From NCBI GenBank assembly GCA_002633005.1, contig NMRA01000001.1:195299-259298 (forward strand): DNA of 64,000 bases, read 5' to 3'. Shown in pieces: positions 1 to 11,400 of this stretch. The position numbers were made by a program, and so were the translations under genes. Source of the DNA: Phoronis australis (lineage: Eukaryota; Phoronida; Phoronidae). The notes beneath the pieces are model-generated. The model ran no database searches. It was not told the DNA's origin and saw only the letters and a list, made by a program, of their open reading frames with translations. The stretch's first letter is position 1, and every line of letters begins with the position of its first letter.

Positions 1-289
1 GGAAGAGACCAAAAAGATAATTGATGTGGAACTCGGAACAGCACAAGCATTCAATTGAGGTAGGCATAACAACGCACACAGTGCATTTGCACCAAGATGT
101 GTCACCACGTCTGTCTTCAGTAGCCGCCTCGTTTCTCTCAACAGCTGCCTGTGCCTGTGTGTACTCTGCCTCGTTGTACTCGGGCTCAAACATGTACCCA
201 CCCACTGAATGTCCGTGAAAAAATTCCTCGTCACCACTGCCGTGAACAAGGTCTCCGTCACTGTGATACGGGTCACCGACTCCAACCAT
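1..289 (-). CDS. P2RX7-C-like domain protein, N-terminal part (runs off the window)
   Basis: Reading leftward from the ATG at 289 the frame stays open for 96 codons to the window edge, so the gene is incomplete at its 3' end. The start has A at -3 and G at +4, and the first in-frame stop upstream is near 350. The predicted protein has an acidic stretch, the motif YMFEPEYNEAEY near residue 34, and then a cysteine cluster with WCKCTVC, MPTS and ECLCC. This order (EPEY, W-C-x-C-x2-C, MPT, E-C-x-C-C) is typical of the P2X7 intracellular-domain-like family, which is expanded in many invertebrates and usually lacks the channel part. That assignment rests on recalled family patterns. No membrane segment is visible in this part. 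Role unknown. Confidence 0.68.
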   Translation of the reverse strand, partial: MVGVGDPYHSDGDLVHGSGDEEFFHGHSVGGYMFEPEYNEAEYTQAQAAVERNEAATEDRRGDTSWCKCTVCVVMPTSIECLCCSEFHINYLFGLF

Positions 290-439
290 TTTCAGCTTAC
301 AACACACTAAACAATCCCTAAATCCAACGCAGTTGAGTTCTCTACTAACCTATCTTGCCACAGAATACTCGCCGATGGAAAGTGGTGGCGACAATTGGTG
401 AACAATAGTACAAAACAAAAGTAGAATAGAACAGATTCG

Positions 440-510
440 CAAAGTAAGCTCAACGCAAAACCAAGTGGCGGGAAGCGCTTGCCTCCTAAAACGTCACTTC
501 CGGAAAAGCG
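440..510 (-). promoter_or_regulatory. Possible promoter of the leftmost gene (E2F and ETS-like sites)
   Basis: About 180 bp upstream of the ATG at 289 there is a GGCGGGAA motif (467-474), resembling an E2F site, and ACTTCCGG (496-503), resembling an ETS site. A further TGACGTCA palindrome (CRE-like) lies at 713-720. No TATA box is evident. The motifs are seen directly; promoter function is inferred from position. Confidence 0.3.
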
Positions 511-3500
511 GACGAGTAATTAATAAAATTACGAAAAGCTGTAATTAAGTGAAAAATATGTCTAGGATAACCAACCAACCTTATTTTAGCTCAGTCAAAA
601 TGACATGGAAAAAGGTTGCCTTCGCCTTTAATATTTTCATATCTCATTCAAAGATTTTATAGTATCTTTGCCTCATTTATGCTACGCCATAGCGCAGACG
701 GACTGTCACTGATGACGTCACTGACAATTTTTTTCGTTACTTTATTTCTTGATTACAAGTACACAAATTGAAGAAGAAATATTTATAATATCATGCCAAA
801 ATTGTTGGTAACCGAATTCAAGCATTTATGACCATAGTGTGAAGGGTTTAATGGACGCCACTGAGCAACGAAACTGTTCACATTCTTTGGGACGGGAGGG
901 GGGTGACTCTTTCGAATGGCTTGGATTATTTCCTTGAAGTTCTCGGTTAAACAGTAATTCTGCACTTACTGTTGGACAATAAACTGGTATTTCTTTCATG
1001 AGCAGTGAGTTTCAGTGCTCAAAACCCCCATCCACCTTGTTTAGACTAGTAACTACATTGAAAAAATCATTAAGCCTTCTTTGATAGTATGGCTTATCAT
1101 GAGAACGAGAATGTAGAAAACAGGCCAGGCGACTTTAACTGTCTCCACGGACACGAGTGAGACGTCCGAACGTATCGGATTCTGTTATCGGTGTGCCTTG
1201 TCAGCCAACACGCAAGTTTCTTGCTCAAACTTATTCCATACTCGTTCTTCTCCGATGACCCTTGGAAACATTAAAAAGCAGCAGCGTGGTCAAATACCAA
1301 GTTGTCGCAACCACCACAAAAGGAGCGCTTCATCGGGCCTCATTATACCATAAACCATGGTTATTGGAGCAGTAATTTCTGACGACATTTCACAATGAAC
1401 ACAATGGATGATGACTGGACCTGGGATTTTACGTAGCATGTATCGACCATGACATCAGCTAATTAACGTATCGTCAGATAGTGGCCGCTATTGATCTAAT
1501 TTGTGACATCCAATCGACTCGTGGGGGTTCTGTTGCTTTATGGTGTTTGTATATGAAATTGATGATTTCAAGCTTTTTAATATACCCTATTGGCGCTTCA
1601 TCAGAAACAACGCCCCATTACGAACTTAAGGGTTCTATTTAAAAGACACGGAAACAAACCAGGCATAGGTCCACTAGTTCCGTACTTACGACGCTTTAAT
1701 AACAGAAGATCACGTGGCACCACATCAAATCCAGAGGCCCAAATCCTGAAAAACAGCCCGAACATTGTTACTCTCATGAACTTCTAAGTGGAGTCCGTGC
1801 AAAAAATAAGTGAGCAGCGTACAAGAATTTGGGAGTTATTAGGTGATCATACGGGCGAATTTACAAGATGCGAGCCGGGGCGATAATTAGACACCACAGT
1901 CGTCACGTCATGTTTATGCACAGCTATCATTACATTCACGATTCCGTCTCCCAAACGAAATGTCTTGTTAAAAATTGTAGTTACTTGGGGCGGATCCAGG
2001 ATTTTTAAAAGGAGGATCGAGTCAAAGATTTTAAAAAAAGAGATCCGAGTCAACAATTTAAAATTCTAAATTTTATATTACTAAAATCAGGGGAAAGAGG
2101 ATTCCCTTGACACCCTGGATCTGCCTATTGAATAGTAAGATAATTTACCAGCAATTTAAACATTTTACTCGGTCGATAAGTCATTCTTCAACATTCTATA
2201 GTTTGAATAGAACTTACTAGAACAGTGACTTTGACCTAATATCCCTACGCGGAAATTGTTTATTACAACACGAATATTGTTCATGAAATAATTTTAAAAT
2301 AAATTGGCTTCTTCTAATTTGAAGTGGCAGCATTTTTACCGGTAATATTCCATTTAAGGCAAGGAAATGAATTGTGAGTGGGTCTAGTATTCCTTAGAAT
2401 GTTTTGGTTTGTTGCTAGCAGATTGAATTAAGGTTTTGCGATGATCAGCTTTGACAGATGATATCAGGTTTTTGGTTAACACAGATGGTATTTACACGTA
2501 TATCTTGATACACATGCACGTGTAGGACTGGGCAGTTTGACTATTTTTATACAACAAATATTTCCTTTTTTAATTCTTGTTGTACGTTATTATTAAACCA
2601 ATTACTGTTATGGTAATTCACGTTGGACATAGTTACACGAGAGGCAGCTTGAGTGGTTCCATAGTGAGTAAGCTTCTAAAAGTTTTTCGCTGTAATATCT
2701 TGGAAGTCCAGCAAGTGAGTGGCTGTTTATCTGATCGAGGTCTGGCTAGAGTATTTTATTTTCACTGATGACTGAGTATACTAATGTGAAAACGTAAGCA
2801 GAGAGTTACCGTGATTGATTTGTAAAATGGAGTCAAGGATTGAATAATATTGTAGTTGCGAAATGGTGTAACAATAAAGTTTCTTAAGAGAACTGACGAC
2901 AGAGAATTTCTAATTGGTCTGTTGTTTTTGGTTTTGACAGCAAATGAAATTGTTTTGAAACCAATGCCGAACTCGGTTGTGTAAAAACTTGTACTTGATT
3001 TTCAAGCAAGACTTCAAGCAGAGGTATTGGATTTGTGTGCATAGTTTGAAATGGTAGTTAGTCTAAAGCTCGTTTCTGAAGAAATTGTAATATTGTGACA
3101 TTTTAAAATACCCATATTGTGATAAGAAAAATTGAAGTGACTATGGATGATTAATAGTGAGCTGTGGGTATTGCGAATAAAGGCAAGTGTTTCTTACGTT
3201 TACTTATTACGCTTCAGCGATACGCAACAGCGGATGTCTCATAAGAGCGAAATCTGAAAATGGCATTAACATAATTCCGAAGGTTCAAGTACGCGTTTTC
3301 TATTCATGACACATGTGTAGAGTTGCACGTAGGTCGGAATAACAACTCATGCATTCATTGCGTCGTTAACGAAATCATTCTTAATTGAAATTGCGTATTC
3401 ATAAAATGTTCGTAAATGACAATAAAAATTACCACCAAATTTCTTTGTTTTTTGGTATTTCATTAGTTTTTTGGTTAGATAGACAACACAAATATTGACT

Positions 3501-5171
3501 TCCGCATATGTCGAAGAACACAAAAACTAGATTGACCTACTTGGACTGAAGGGTCACGCTGAACCCGTCAGTACATAAAATGCAAATTTTGGGTGTATTT
3601 TCTTCGTTTTATATGCTAGTAACGGGTCTTTCAATATAGCCCAACGCTAAGTGAGTTCTGCGATGTTCGATAAGGCTGGCAAGCAAGCTATAATGTATCA
3701 GTGTAGCGGGGTCCAAGCGAATGTTGTGAAAATCAAGCACCAACATTTCCATACAACCTTATAGCCACTTCAGTTGGCCTCGATTTCCAGGTAGGCCTCT
3801 CTCAAGGGTTCATTGGCAATGACAATTTATAATGGGCAAGTTCTCAGGGTACAAAAAAATAAAGATGGAGGTGCCAATATGGTCCATAATGCGTCACTTG
3901 TTAGAGCTATTTATGTTTTTGTTTTTCCCCCAATAAATAATCATATTCAGAGTTGTTTAGGAAGGATATTATTTTTTCCATCTTATACGAATTTTCCAAT
4001 CCTAGTGATGTAGATGACCCTTTGTACCAACCTTTGAGGTATTGCCCTATTGTTTGTATATACAGTATTCCAATTTTTGGAATGACTGGTTTCAAAAGGC
4101 TTTATGATACGTACATGTATATGACTCAACTGACCCGGAAAAATGCTACAGTTATGACTACCATACTTATTGTATACGTTTTCACTTTACCATTGCATTA
4201 CCCATTTTACCATTGCATTACCCATTTTACCATTGCATTACCCATTTCTTTCTTGGGATCATCTGAGATACGAGAGTCACTTCATTTTTACTGAACATAT
4301 TTTTCCGAATCTCCTCTGAAAATAAAGGGACCTGGAAAATCTCTCAATTTTATAATTCCATGTCAAACCTGTCGCCTAATTAAAGAGGAGATGACAATTA
4401 ACTTGGTCGATGAAACTCAGTCTTAGAAAAAATTCATACCATTGTACTTCCGATGTCAGACTCTAATGGTTATAATTCCGTATCAACCAAAGACTTATTG
4501 GTAAGAGAATAGGTGTTCGCCACCGTCTTTGTGTTCCTTGAGTGAGCAACACGAAGAAAAATTCCACTTGTTCAGGATTTTTTGAGTACTTTAAAAACAT
4601 GAATGATAAATCAGTGTGATGTCCTTCTGCAGTTGTGTATATCTACCGCCTTGTTTGGAAATCAAGCCTGTAGATTGGAAGTAAATTTAATTCTTTGTTG
4701 AGCGAAATTTCTTTTCTATTGGCTAATGTTGCAAAACGCTAAAGCCTACTCTCAGTTATGTTTACGGAAGGTTTGCGATTACCACAACTACGAAAACTTA
4801 TTGATTGTTATAAATTGGTGCCTGAGAGATTCCAGGCAAGGTGGTCTTGCTTTTTGTGTAGTAATTAGTTTTCATAATGTTCGGTAGTGTTTGTTAAAAC
4901 GCTATTAAAACACAAATTAAAATTTGTTTGATGTACTTGTTGCTTGAATTAATAAATATTTACTTAACATAAAAGAAAATTTTTTAAAATGTTGACAACG
5001 ATTTCTTGATTACCAAATGATTAAACACACATGGTACATAAGATCTGTCCGGAAAAAATAGTTTGAGTAAAGCAATACTTGCACACTTGTTGCAGTTCCT
5101 GCCTGACATATACCATCTGTCGTCGGCCGACTACACTAGGCCTACCTCTGCTCCACTTCACGCAAGGAAAT
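511..5171. other. Long non-coding interval
   Basis: AT-rich interval with only short chance ORFs. It holds a decayed repeat with GGCGGATCCAGG at about 1990 and a matching CTGGATCTGCC end near 2127, and a 20-bp tandem repeat at 4185. No convincing exon was found on either strand. Confidence 0.5.
4185..4247. repeat. Three copies of a 20-bp tandem repeat
   Basis: The unit TTACCATTGCATTACCCATT is repeated three times head to tail with almost no divergence. It creates a repetitive stretch in an otherwise chance ORF. Confidence 0.9.
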
Positions 5172-6997
5172 TTAAGCAAAACATCTGAGGGGTCCGAGTT
5201 GGTATTTACCCTCTTCCCCAGAGTCCCCCAAGTCTCCAAATGTCAGTTTAGTCACGGGAAGGGTATCTTTATCCGTAATAAGCCCAGAATCCGATAACCA
5301 ATTCAAGGTATTTGAATGACAGTTGCATTTTGCATTGGTAGCGCAAGTGTTGTCCATACCGCATGCGCAACTTTTGCTTCCTGCTGTAGCTCCGCCCCAG
5401 TAATCTTGCAACTGTCCATCTCGTGAGTAAAAACCGATCCACTGTTGAGGATCAAAAACAATTGCAGACCCAATGCAGTCGTAGGAGATATATTGCTCGC
5501 ACCGTGTTGATGTGCTGATAACGGGTATGATCTGTTCTATGGCCGCCACGTACGTTACATTAACAACACAGCACATGGCGCATTCGCAATCACCAGCGTC
5601 CGTCTTCTCCTCACGATTGTGATGGATAATGGTCTCTGACGCTCTTGACGGTCCATTCATTTTGCATTCTACTGTGAAGTTGGGAAGGCCACCTTGTCCA
5701 TCCGGGTCTAGAGTATACTCACCATCCTCAATGCAACCTATCTTTTTCCAGTCTTCGCATGAAGCTACAAGAATTAAAGCGGATACCATGAAAACGACCG
5801 CGTTCCGTCAAAAATTTGATAAGTTCTTACACTTTTAAATGTCACATGTAAAACTGATTACAACTTGTTCTTAACCCAGATGAGAAGTACAGGTATCTTG
5901 GCTTGGAAAAGTGACTGTTTTTCATTGCTTGAGACGCTTTTCGATGCCATGATGGGCCACTTCGTGGTGCCTGCTACTAATCAATAACGAACCGTCACGT
6001 CTGAGTAAGACATTGCACCAATCAACTCCAATCTGACTAAGGAGCAATTTGAGATCAATTTACAACCGGAAGTAGCTAAAGAACAGGTTTTGGGCGGGTT
6101 ATAGACATCTTAGTATCCAGTGATAGTCAACTCCTAATTTGAATGCGGCACAGAATGTGAAAGACAATCTAATTGACATTATTCAAATTTTTTTCTCTGT
6201 TACTGAAAGAGAAGTCAAATTGTTCACCAGGTACTTTTACGGTTTGTTAGTAAAGATCTTAAATTTCTGATGATGTCAAATGATTTTGCCATTTAGGTTT
6301 ATTTAAAAAAACGATCTGTCAACTGCTCGTCATTTCGTAGACTTTTTCCAACAAGGCATTCGTGACATTTAGTACCAGAGTGAATTACACGTTGACAGAA
6401 TTGCATTGTTGAAAATAAACTTGGACTGTTCACAAAACTTCCCTTACGTAGGAAATAAGTCTCTATTAATTTTCATTGAAATATTACAAGGACTCTATTT
6501 TGAAACATATTATATTAGAAATAACAACATTAGTGAGTAAACTAAGTCTATCAATGTGCAAAAGATTTATGAAGGGACTGTTTGTGACTATTTTATGTCA
6601 CTGGCAGTTCGCAACGACTTATCTGACCATCTTGTCGATAAGTAAAAGTATAGTTACACAGTTACTTACCGAAGCTATTCTGGTCTTGGTCCAAACTTGT
6701 CCACACGGACCAACCAGAAGCTGGTGACGGTTTCGCAGGACACGCGCTACAGAGTTCACATGACATTCCCTCCGGTAGGTAGTTAAACGTCACGCAGAAG
6801 TTTGAATTGGCATCACGCTTCATCAAGCAAGTCGAAGCGCACTCCAGTAAAAGTACACCATGGTATCTTGCAGTCACGGTACAATTATCTCTATAATCTT
6901 TGTTTTTCTGAAATACTGCACTCATAGCAAAGCCATATTTAAAAAACAGGAAAGCAGTATAGCACATTAAACTAGACGCGCTCATATTCAAGTGCAT
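5172..6997 (-). CDS. Secreted PAN/apple plus CNTNAP-type fibrinogen-like protein
   Basis: Two exons fit exactly: 6997-6670 and 5764-5172 (stop TAA). The donor is TTCG|GTAAGT and the acceptor CTTGTAG|CT, and both are phase 1. The product is 306 residues. The N-terminus is hydrophobic (SLMCYTAFLFFKYGFAMSA), consistent with a signal peptide. A short PAN/apple-like segment follows, with cysteines in CASTCLMKRD, FCVTFNY and CELCSAC. The second exon encodes a fibrinogen-like domain of the contactin-associated-protein/neurexin-IV type: DGEYTLDPDG, RCEQYISYDC, DYWGGATAGSKSCACG, KCNCHSNT, LPVTKLTFGD and a terminal LGPLRC. The protein stops directly after this domain, with no laminin-G, EGF or membrane segment. 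It is therefore probably a small extracellular binding protein rather than a true CNTNAP. An alternative start is Met at 6985. Confidence 0.85.
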
Positions 6998-8530
6998 GCT
7001 CTTTGCAAGTCTTATGCGAAGTGGTTAAGTGACTGTCGAGTTTTGCAATCACTCGATAATTGTGAATTTCTGGACCTCAGCGCTGAGCGATGAATTTCTT
7101 CCTGCTTGTTCACCTATTGTTCGCCAGTTGACTCTTTCGAAATGTATATTTCCACATACAGGTTCTGCTGTTTACTAAAAATTCCACATTTTGTTGCACT
7201 GCTATTGAAAGACAAATACTATTTTTTTTGCTTTTGGTTTTTGCTGCTGTACGAAATTTCCTCACTTGGTGGTGAAAGCAACATTGAGATACGAACAAGC
7301 ATTAATTCTATGATGCGCCAAAGGGGTCTTAAACAAATGCAGGTGTACCTTTCTGCGCGTTCATGTGTGCTTAATCAACGCGTAGTTTTGTTTATCAACA
7401 CATAGTTTTGTTAAATGAACGCGTACTTTCACTTCTTAAGCAATATTCGTTCTGATCTTATTCAGCGCGTATTTTTACTTAATCATCGTGTACTTTTGCT
7501 TATTCAGCACGTACTTTTAGTTCTTAAACGATCATCTTTCTGTTCTTATTCAACGCACATTTTAGCTTAATCAACGCGCTGAAATAATAATTATTCGCTG
7601 TGTCCAATCAAAGACAAGCTTCCATTTATTACGTAACGATGCCATCATTTACGTAGTCATAAAAATCTTCAGCATTTTTCAAAAGCTATTGCTGGAAGCT
7701 CCTTTTTCTCTGCTGTTTACAGTAAATGAAGTGACATTAGGTTAAGTCATATCGTCTGCATATGTTCTAGCCAGGGCCGCCTTAACAAAACCATGGACAA
7801 CGGGCAATGAAAACATCAACTGCGTACCAACCAGTACATTGTGTATTTACCGATAGGCCTACCAGCACATCAGCGGCAATGTACATTAATATTTAACGAA
7901 CACGTTTAAATGTTTCAACAGTATAAATTAATGAAATGCTTTTCTACATACAAGCTAGGTAAGGAAATGACAATCAAACGGTAGGGTCTCGAACGGCTCA
8001 ACATTAAATTACCTATTAATTAAATTGCTTTGACACACACGTTCCGTTTTAAAGGAATTTTATGATTAATACCTTGTACGTCAGTGGCACGAAACCCAGT
8101 TTTATCCTAGACAATAACCTTCAATTCCTACATATTAAGAGATTCTTCACTAACCACTTTCCACGTTCTGATATGATGCCGAATGTGCGTTATTGCCAAT
8201 TTCTAGCGTTGCAATTTTGGATTTATTTCAAGTTTTGAATATCGATTTCTCGACGATGCGCGAACAGACTGCTATGAAATTTCGAATACTTGCTATTTGA
8301 TACATTCCGAAGGAAAGTTCCCCAACGTTGTCTAAAAGGTGGGCATTCGAGACCATGTCACCCTGCCACTTCCCTTTAACAACAAAATTCAAATACCCAT
8401 GACTAGACGTTTCTTCTTTATCTGGTATATAACTTGTTCAATGGTAACTAAAATGTTGAATAACAGAGATTGATATTGCAGATGAAATCTCAATTTGATT
8501 GGTGTAGCATATGCCTTATGTCATTTCCAG
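6998..8530. other. Intergenic interval upstream of the PAN gene and left of the transposon
   Basis: Contains the putative promoter of the gene starting at 6997 (no clear TATA box) and the degenerate tandem array at 7355-7581. No exon was recognised. The missing N-terminal exons of the SWIM gene and the left end of the transposon should lie here or further left, but neither was found. Confidence 0.4.
7355..7581. repeat. Degenerate tandem array, unit about 21 bp
   Basis: About eight diverged units resembling CGCGTACTTTTACTTAATCAA follow each other. A longer insert beginning TTCTTAAGCAATATTCG occurs once, and a related insert beginning TTCTTAAACGATCATC recurs about 90 bp later, giving a higher-order period. 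Confidence 0.65.
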
Positions 8531-9050
8531 GTTAAAGTCAAGCAGGGCGGGGGATTGCTTGTGTACCTGTAAGGCGGGTAACGGCCACTGCAGCCACGTG
8601 ATAGGTCTCCTCTATACTGTGTGTCATTTCAAGAAGATGGGCTTTAAGAGCGTTCCATCCGTCGTTGCAAAGACCTCCCTGCCCCAGGCATGGCATGTAC
8701 CCCATAGGCAAGATGGGATAAGAGTAAATCCTGTTGATGTCATGGTTGTAAACAAAGTGAAGCCAGTGAAGACCAAGAAAACATATAGAAAAGTGGTAGG
8801 AGTTGCTTTACAAGTATTTTGTCCGGTGGAACAGCCAATTCCAGCTGTTACTTTCACACAGCAGCTCGTAAATAACCTTTCCTCTATTAAAAGCGACTCA
8901 CAAACTCTCATTCTGCTGAGTAACTTTAGTGAACTCGAACTGTTCGTCTGACTCTAAATTTGGTCAATTACCAAGAGGAAGTGTGTTATCGTACCAACAG
9001 CCAGTGCCAGAGAAAATTCCTTCTGATGACCCTTTCCACGTGAATTCTTA
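8531..9050 (+). pseudogene. SWIM zinc-finger protein of the transposon (truncated, frameshifted)
   Basis: The exon starts after the acceptor TCATTTCCAG at 8521-8530. The frame 8531-8951 carries a SWIM finger, CLCTCKAG followed by GHCSHVIGLLY (C-x-C...C-x-H), then SLPQAWHVP and a basic stretch, as in invertebrate SWIM/YqaJ proteins. The frame stops at 8951. A second plus frame then continues with KFGQLPRGSVLSYQQPVPE (8954-9011), which looks like the next part of the same family, so a frameshift near 8930-8950 is likely. Beyond about 9010 the DNA is antisense to the transposase. The YqaJ nuclease domain expected downstream is absent. Upstream exons were not located. Confidence 0.65.
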
Positions 9051-11277
9051 CCCTAGCTATTTCCTGAGTTTCGGTGACTTCCTTTCTGCTAAACTTTCTC
9101 TTCTCCCCCAAAAATGGTGGAATGTTCAGAGTTGCATTCCTAGCACCAACAAGATCGCTAATAAGGAAACCCTTATCGGCCATCACATCGTCACCAGCCT
9201 CAACCAACTGCACTATACCACTTAACTTGGTGTTCTCTTTATCAGAGATGCACCCTGTGTACAAAGGGCTGACAAACGTGGGGCTTCCAAAAGGACTTAT
9301 ACCAACAAGACCTTTAAATGTCGTGTGGCTTTTGTAACTTGAGTAAGTCTTTAATTTTAAAACCTTTGAACTTGGTGTCTGCACCTTTATTTCAGTGCAA
9401 CCCAGCATCACCCTTGGTTTGGGATAAGTCTCTTTAAAGCATGGCGGCATATTTGCATCAATCTTCGCTCGTAAACACCAAACTGGCAAAGACCCTAACA
9501 TAAAATAAATATAGTTAACCCAAGTGATCAGAGTGCGACTAACAGTAGATTCGGATACATTAAATCTTACTGCTAAATCCTGTTCAAATAATCCTTGCCT
9601 TATCCGACACAGAAATAAAAAGAACTGGTCGATCAGTTTAAGAGACTCGGATCTGAAAGCAGTATATTTTAAACCATTCGCATTTCCGCTTCGTCTTTGA
9701 ACTTGAGTCCACCTTAACATTCTCTGCGCAGTTGGTTCTAACGCCAAGTAAACCGCTTTCAATGTTTCGCAGTTCTTGAACCATGTAAAAAACAGGATGT
9801 TTGTAGGGTCCGCTGAAAAACGTTCTAGGCCGAACATCTGCTGCTTCAGCATTGCATTCTCAGCAGCCAACTCCTCAATGTGCTTCATAGCACCTTCCAA
9901 AAATTCTCCGTCACTTCTTGGCTGGCAGTTGTAGTCATGGTCTTCGGATACACACGGTGTCTCAGTCACCTTCTCATCTTCTAAGTGGAAACATTCTGTG
10001 TCTCTCCCATTCAATAGCTCCACACTGAAAAAGTTAAGTTTTTGTATGACTACCAAATTCACTCTGATTAACATTCAGGACATAAGAAGTGCTGTATAGC
10101 CTGCATGCTGTCAACAGTTTTTTTCAAAGGCAGGCTTATAACAGCTTCAAATTGAGAAACTTGAGACCAGAGGGTGGTCACTGGGCTGACCTAACGCAAC
10201 ACATGTCCTCGTTTGGTCTTGCAGCAACCTAGACCAGTGTTTTGGTTTGGTAAAATGGAATTTTTTAGGAAAACGAATGTTATAAGCGAGTAACCAAGAT
10301 ATTGCGATGGGTGGCGCACCATAAGGTGCTGGGGTGCTATTAATAAGCCCTCCACTTTTTTCAGTGCTGCGCCGCCCATGACTATACAAGCAGAATTACC
10401 ACTTGTAATAAATTAAGTGCATTAATTAAATCCTACAATATCAAGAAGCGACATCCTCAGAGCAATGCTTATTTCCAATTGTTAAATGAGAGTGAATTAA
10501 AAACAACAATACTGAATTGAAGTAAGAGTCATATAACTTAAGAACAGATAATCTCTTTGCAATACATGCAAGGAACTCTTTTTTCAGCGCTCTTCTTGCC
10601 ACAGCCTTTGACCAGTCAAACTGGGTTGGGACAGTACCAGGTTTAAGTTTACGCAGTCCTGCTAATGTTTTCACCATGTCTTCTGCTTTAAAATGTTGAG
10701 AGCAAACTCTAGTGCCTTTAGTAATCTAAAACAAAGAAGAACAGATAATAATGAACAAAAACTTTGCTTAATCGATAAACAAAAAAATCATTTTTACTAC
10801 AACACTTTTTAAGAACAAACACAGCCGATGGCTAAGGAATCATGTGCTTGATGTACGTGACATGAAGCCACACAACGTGACCTAGATTTGTAACCAATCC
10901 CGGGACTGAACCAAATGCCGAGTTAGCTATGCTAAGGCAAACTAAGCAATACCACACTTTACAAAAGTGCGATGAGTCGACCAAGTATGTCAGTCATGAC
11001 ATGACTAGTAATACAAACTAAATTTAAAGTTTTTGCGATTGTTTTGATGGTATCATTAGAGTGACGGGGCCACGAAACGCAGTGAAGCCCGCCGAGCGAT
11101 TTGGGAGCTGAGCTCTACGAATCAGGCGACGACAGAAAAAAACAACTAACCTGAAAGTGGGGGGCCGATATCACGGCGAATTTTCACCACCCATTGTTTC
11201 CTGAGGTTCTCATCCGAAGTAAAATAGTGAAATAACAGTTGTTTTCCCGAGCCATAGCGTGAATCGTTGATCACACA
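8986..11277 (-). pseudogene. THAP-domain DDE_4 transposase (HTH_Tnp_4/DDE_Tnp_4), probably inactive
   Basis: Three exon segments are visible. 11277-11151 encodes the first half of a THAP domain (GCVINDSRYG, LFHYF, LRKQWVVKIRRDIG) and ends at the donor CAG|GTTAGT. An acceptor TTTTAG|ATT at 10726/10725 opens the second half (TRVCSQHFKAEDM, KLKPGTVPTQFDW); its 3' end, near 10590-10560, is unclear. The acceptor CTTTTTCAG opens the main exon 10024-8986. That exon has a coiled segment (EELAAENAMLKQQM), the helix-turn-helix RQGLFEQDLAVRFNVSESTVSRT, then the DDE core: GCTEIKVQTPS, YSSYKSHTTFKGLVGISP, GDDVMADKGF and RIHVERVIRR. The first catalytic Asp of the DCTE motif is Gly (GGT). A six-C run in the first exon shifts the frame by one base. 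The C-terminus ends early at 8986. Confidence 0.85.
10310..10383. repeat. MITE-like repeat with GCTGCGCCGCCCATG end
   Basis: Starts with GGTGGCGCACCATAAGG and ends with TTTTTTCAGTGCTGCGCCGCCCATG. Related copies occur at about 46350-46430 (inverted) and within both units of the duplication at 57730-59184. It sits inside the transposase gene interval, in the intron between the THAP and DDE exons. Confidence 0.6.
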
Positions 11278-11373
11278 GCCTCGTTTTCAACCCGGAGACA
11301 AGTTAGCGTGAATAGTGTCTATAGACCCTATTCACGCCGACAGGAGGCGCGTTCCAAAACGAGGCTCGCTACG
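11269..11373. repeat. Two opposed terminal inverted repeats (head-to-head junction)
   Basis: 11269-11321 reads AGCCTCGTTTT ... GCGTGAATAGTGTCTATAG. 11322-11373 is its inverted relative, starting ACCCTATTCACGC and running to AAAACGAGGCTCGC. The centre, 11308-11335, is a near-perfect 28-bp palindrome. Each arm leads inward to a THAP-coding segment. Confidence 0.75.
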
Positions 11374-11400
11374 ATAGCTCTGGTAGCTTATCCGCGTAGT

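Larger units (their letters stand above)
8531..11321. mobile_element. ISL2EU/IS4EU-like DNA transposon (degenerate)
   Basis: A THAP-DDE transposase on the minus strand and a SWIM-domain gene on the plus strand converge near 8950-9050. This pairing resembles the two-gene plan known for ISL2EU/IS4EU elements, where the second gene also carries a YqaJ nuclease; no YqaJ core is seen here. The right terminus is at about 11269-11321 and ends GCGTGAATAGTGTCTATAG. The same terminus, inverted, begins the neighbouring element at 11322. A left terminal repeat was not found, so the left limit is uncertain. A catalytic substitution, frameshifts and truncation indicate a non-autonomous relic. Confidence 0.65.

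Noticed and set aside
7355-7581. Possible CRISPR-like array
   Set aside because: Units are contiguous and diverged, with no unique spacers, in a eukaryotic sequence; a satellite.
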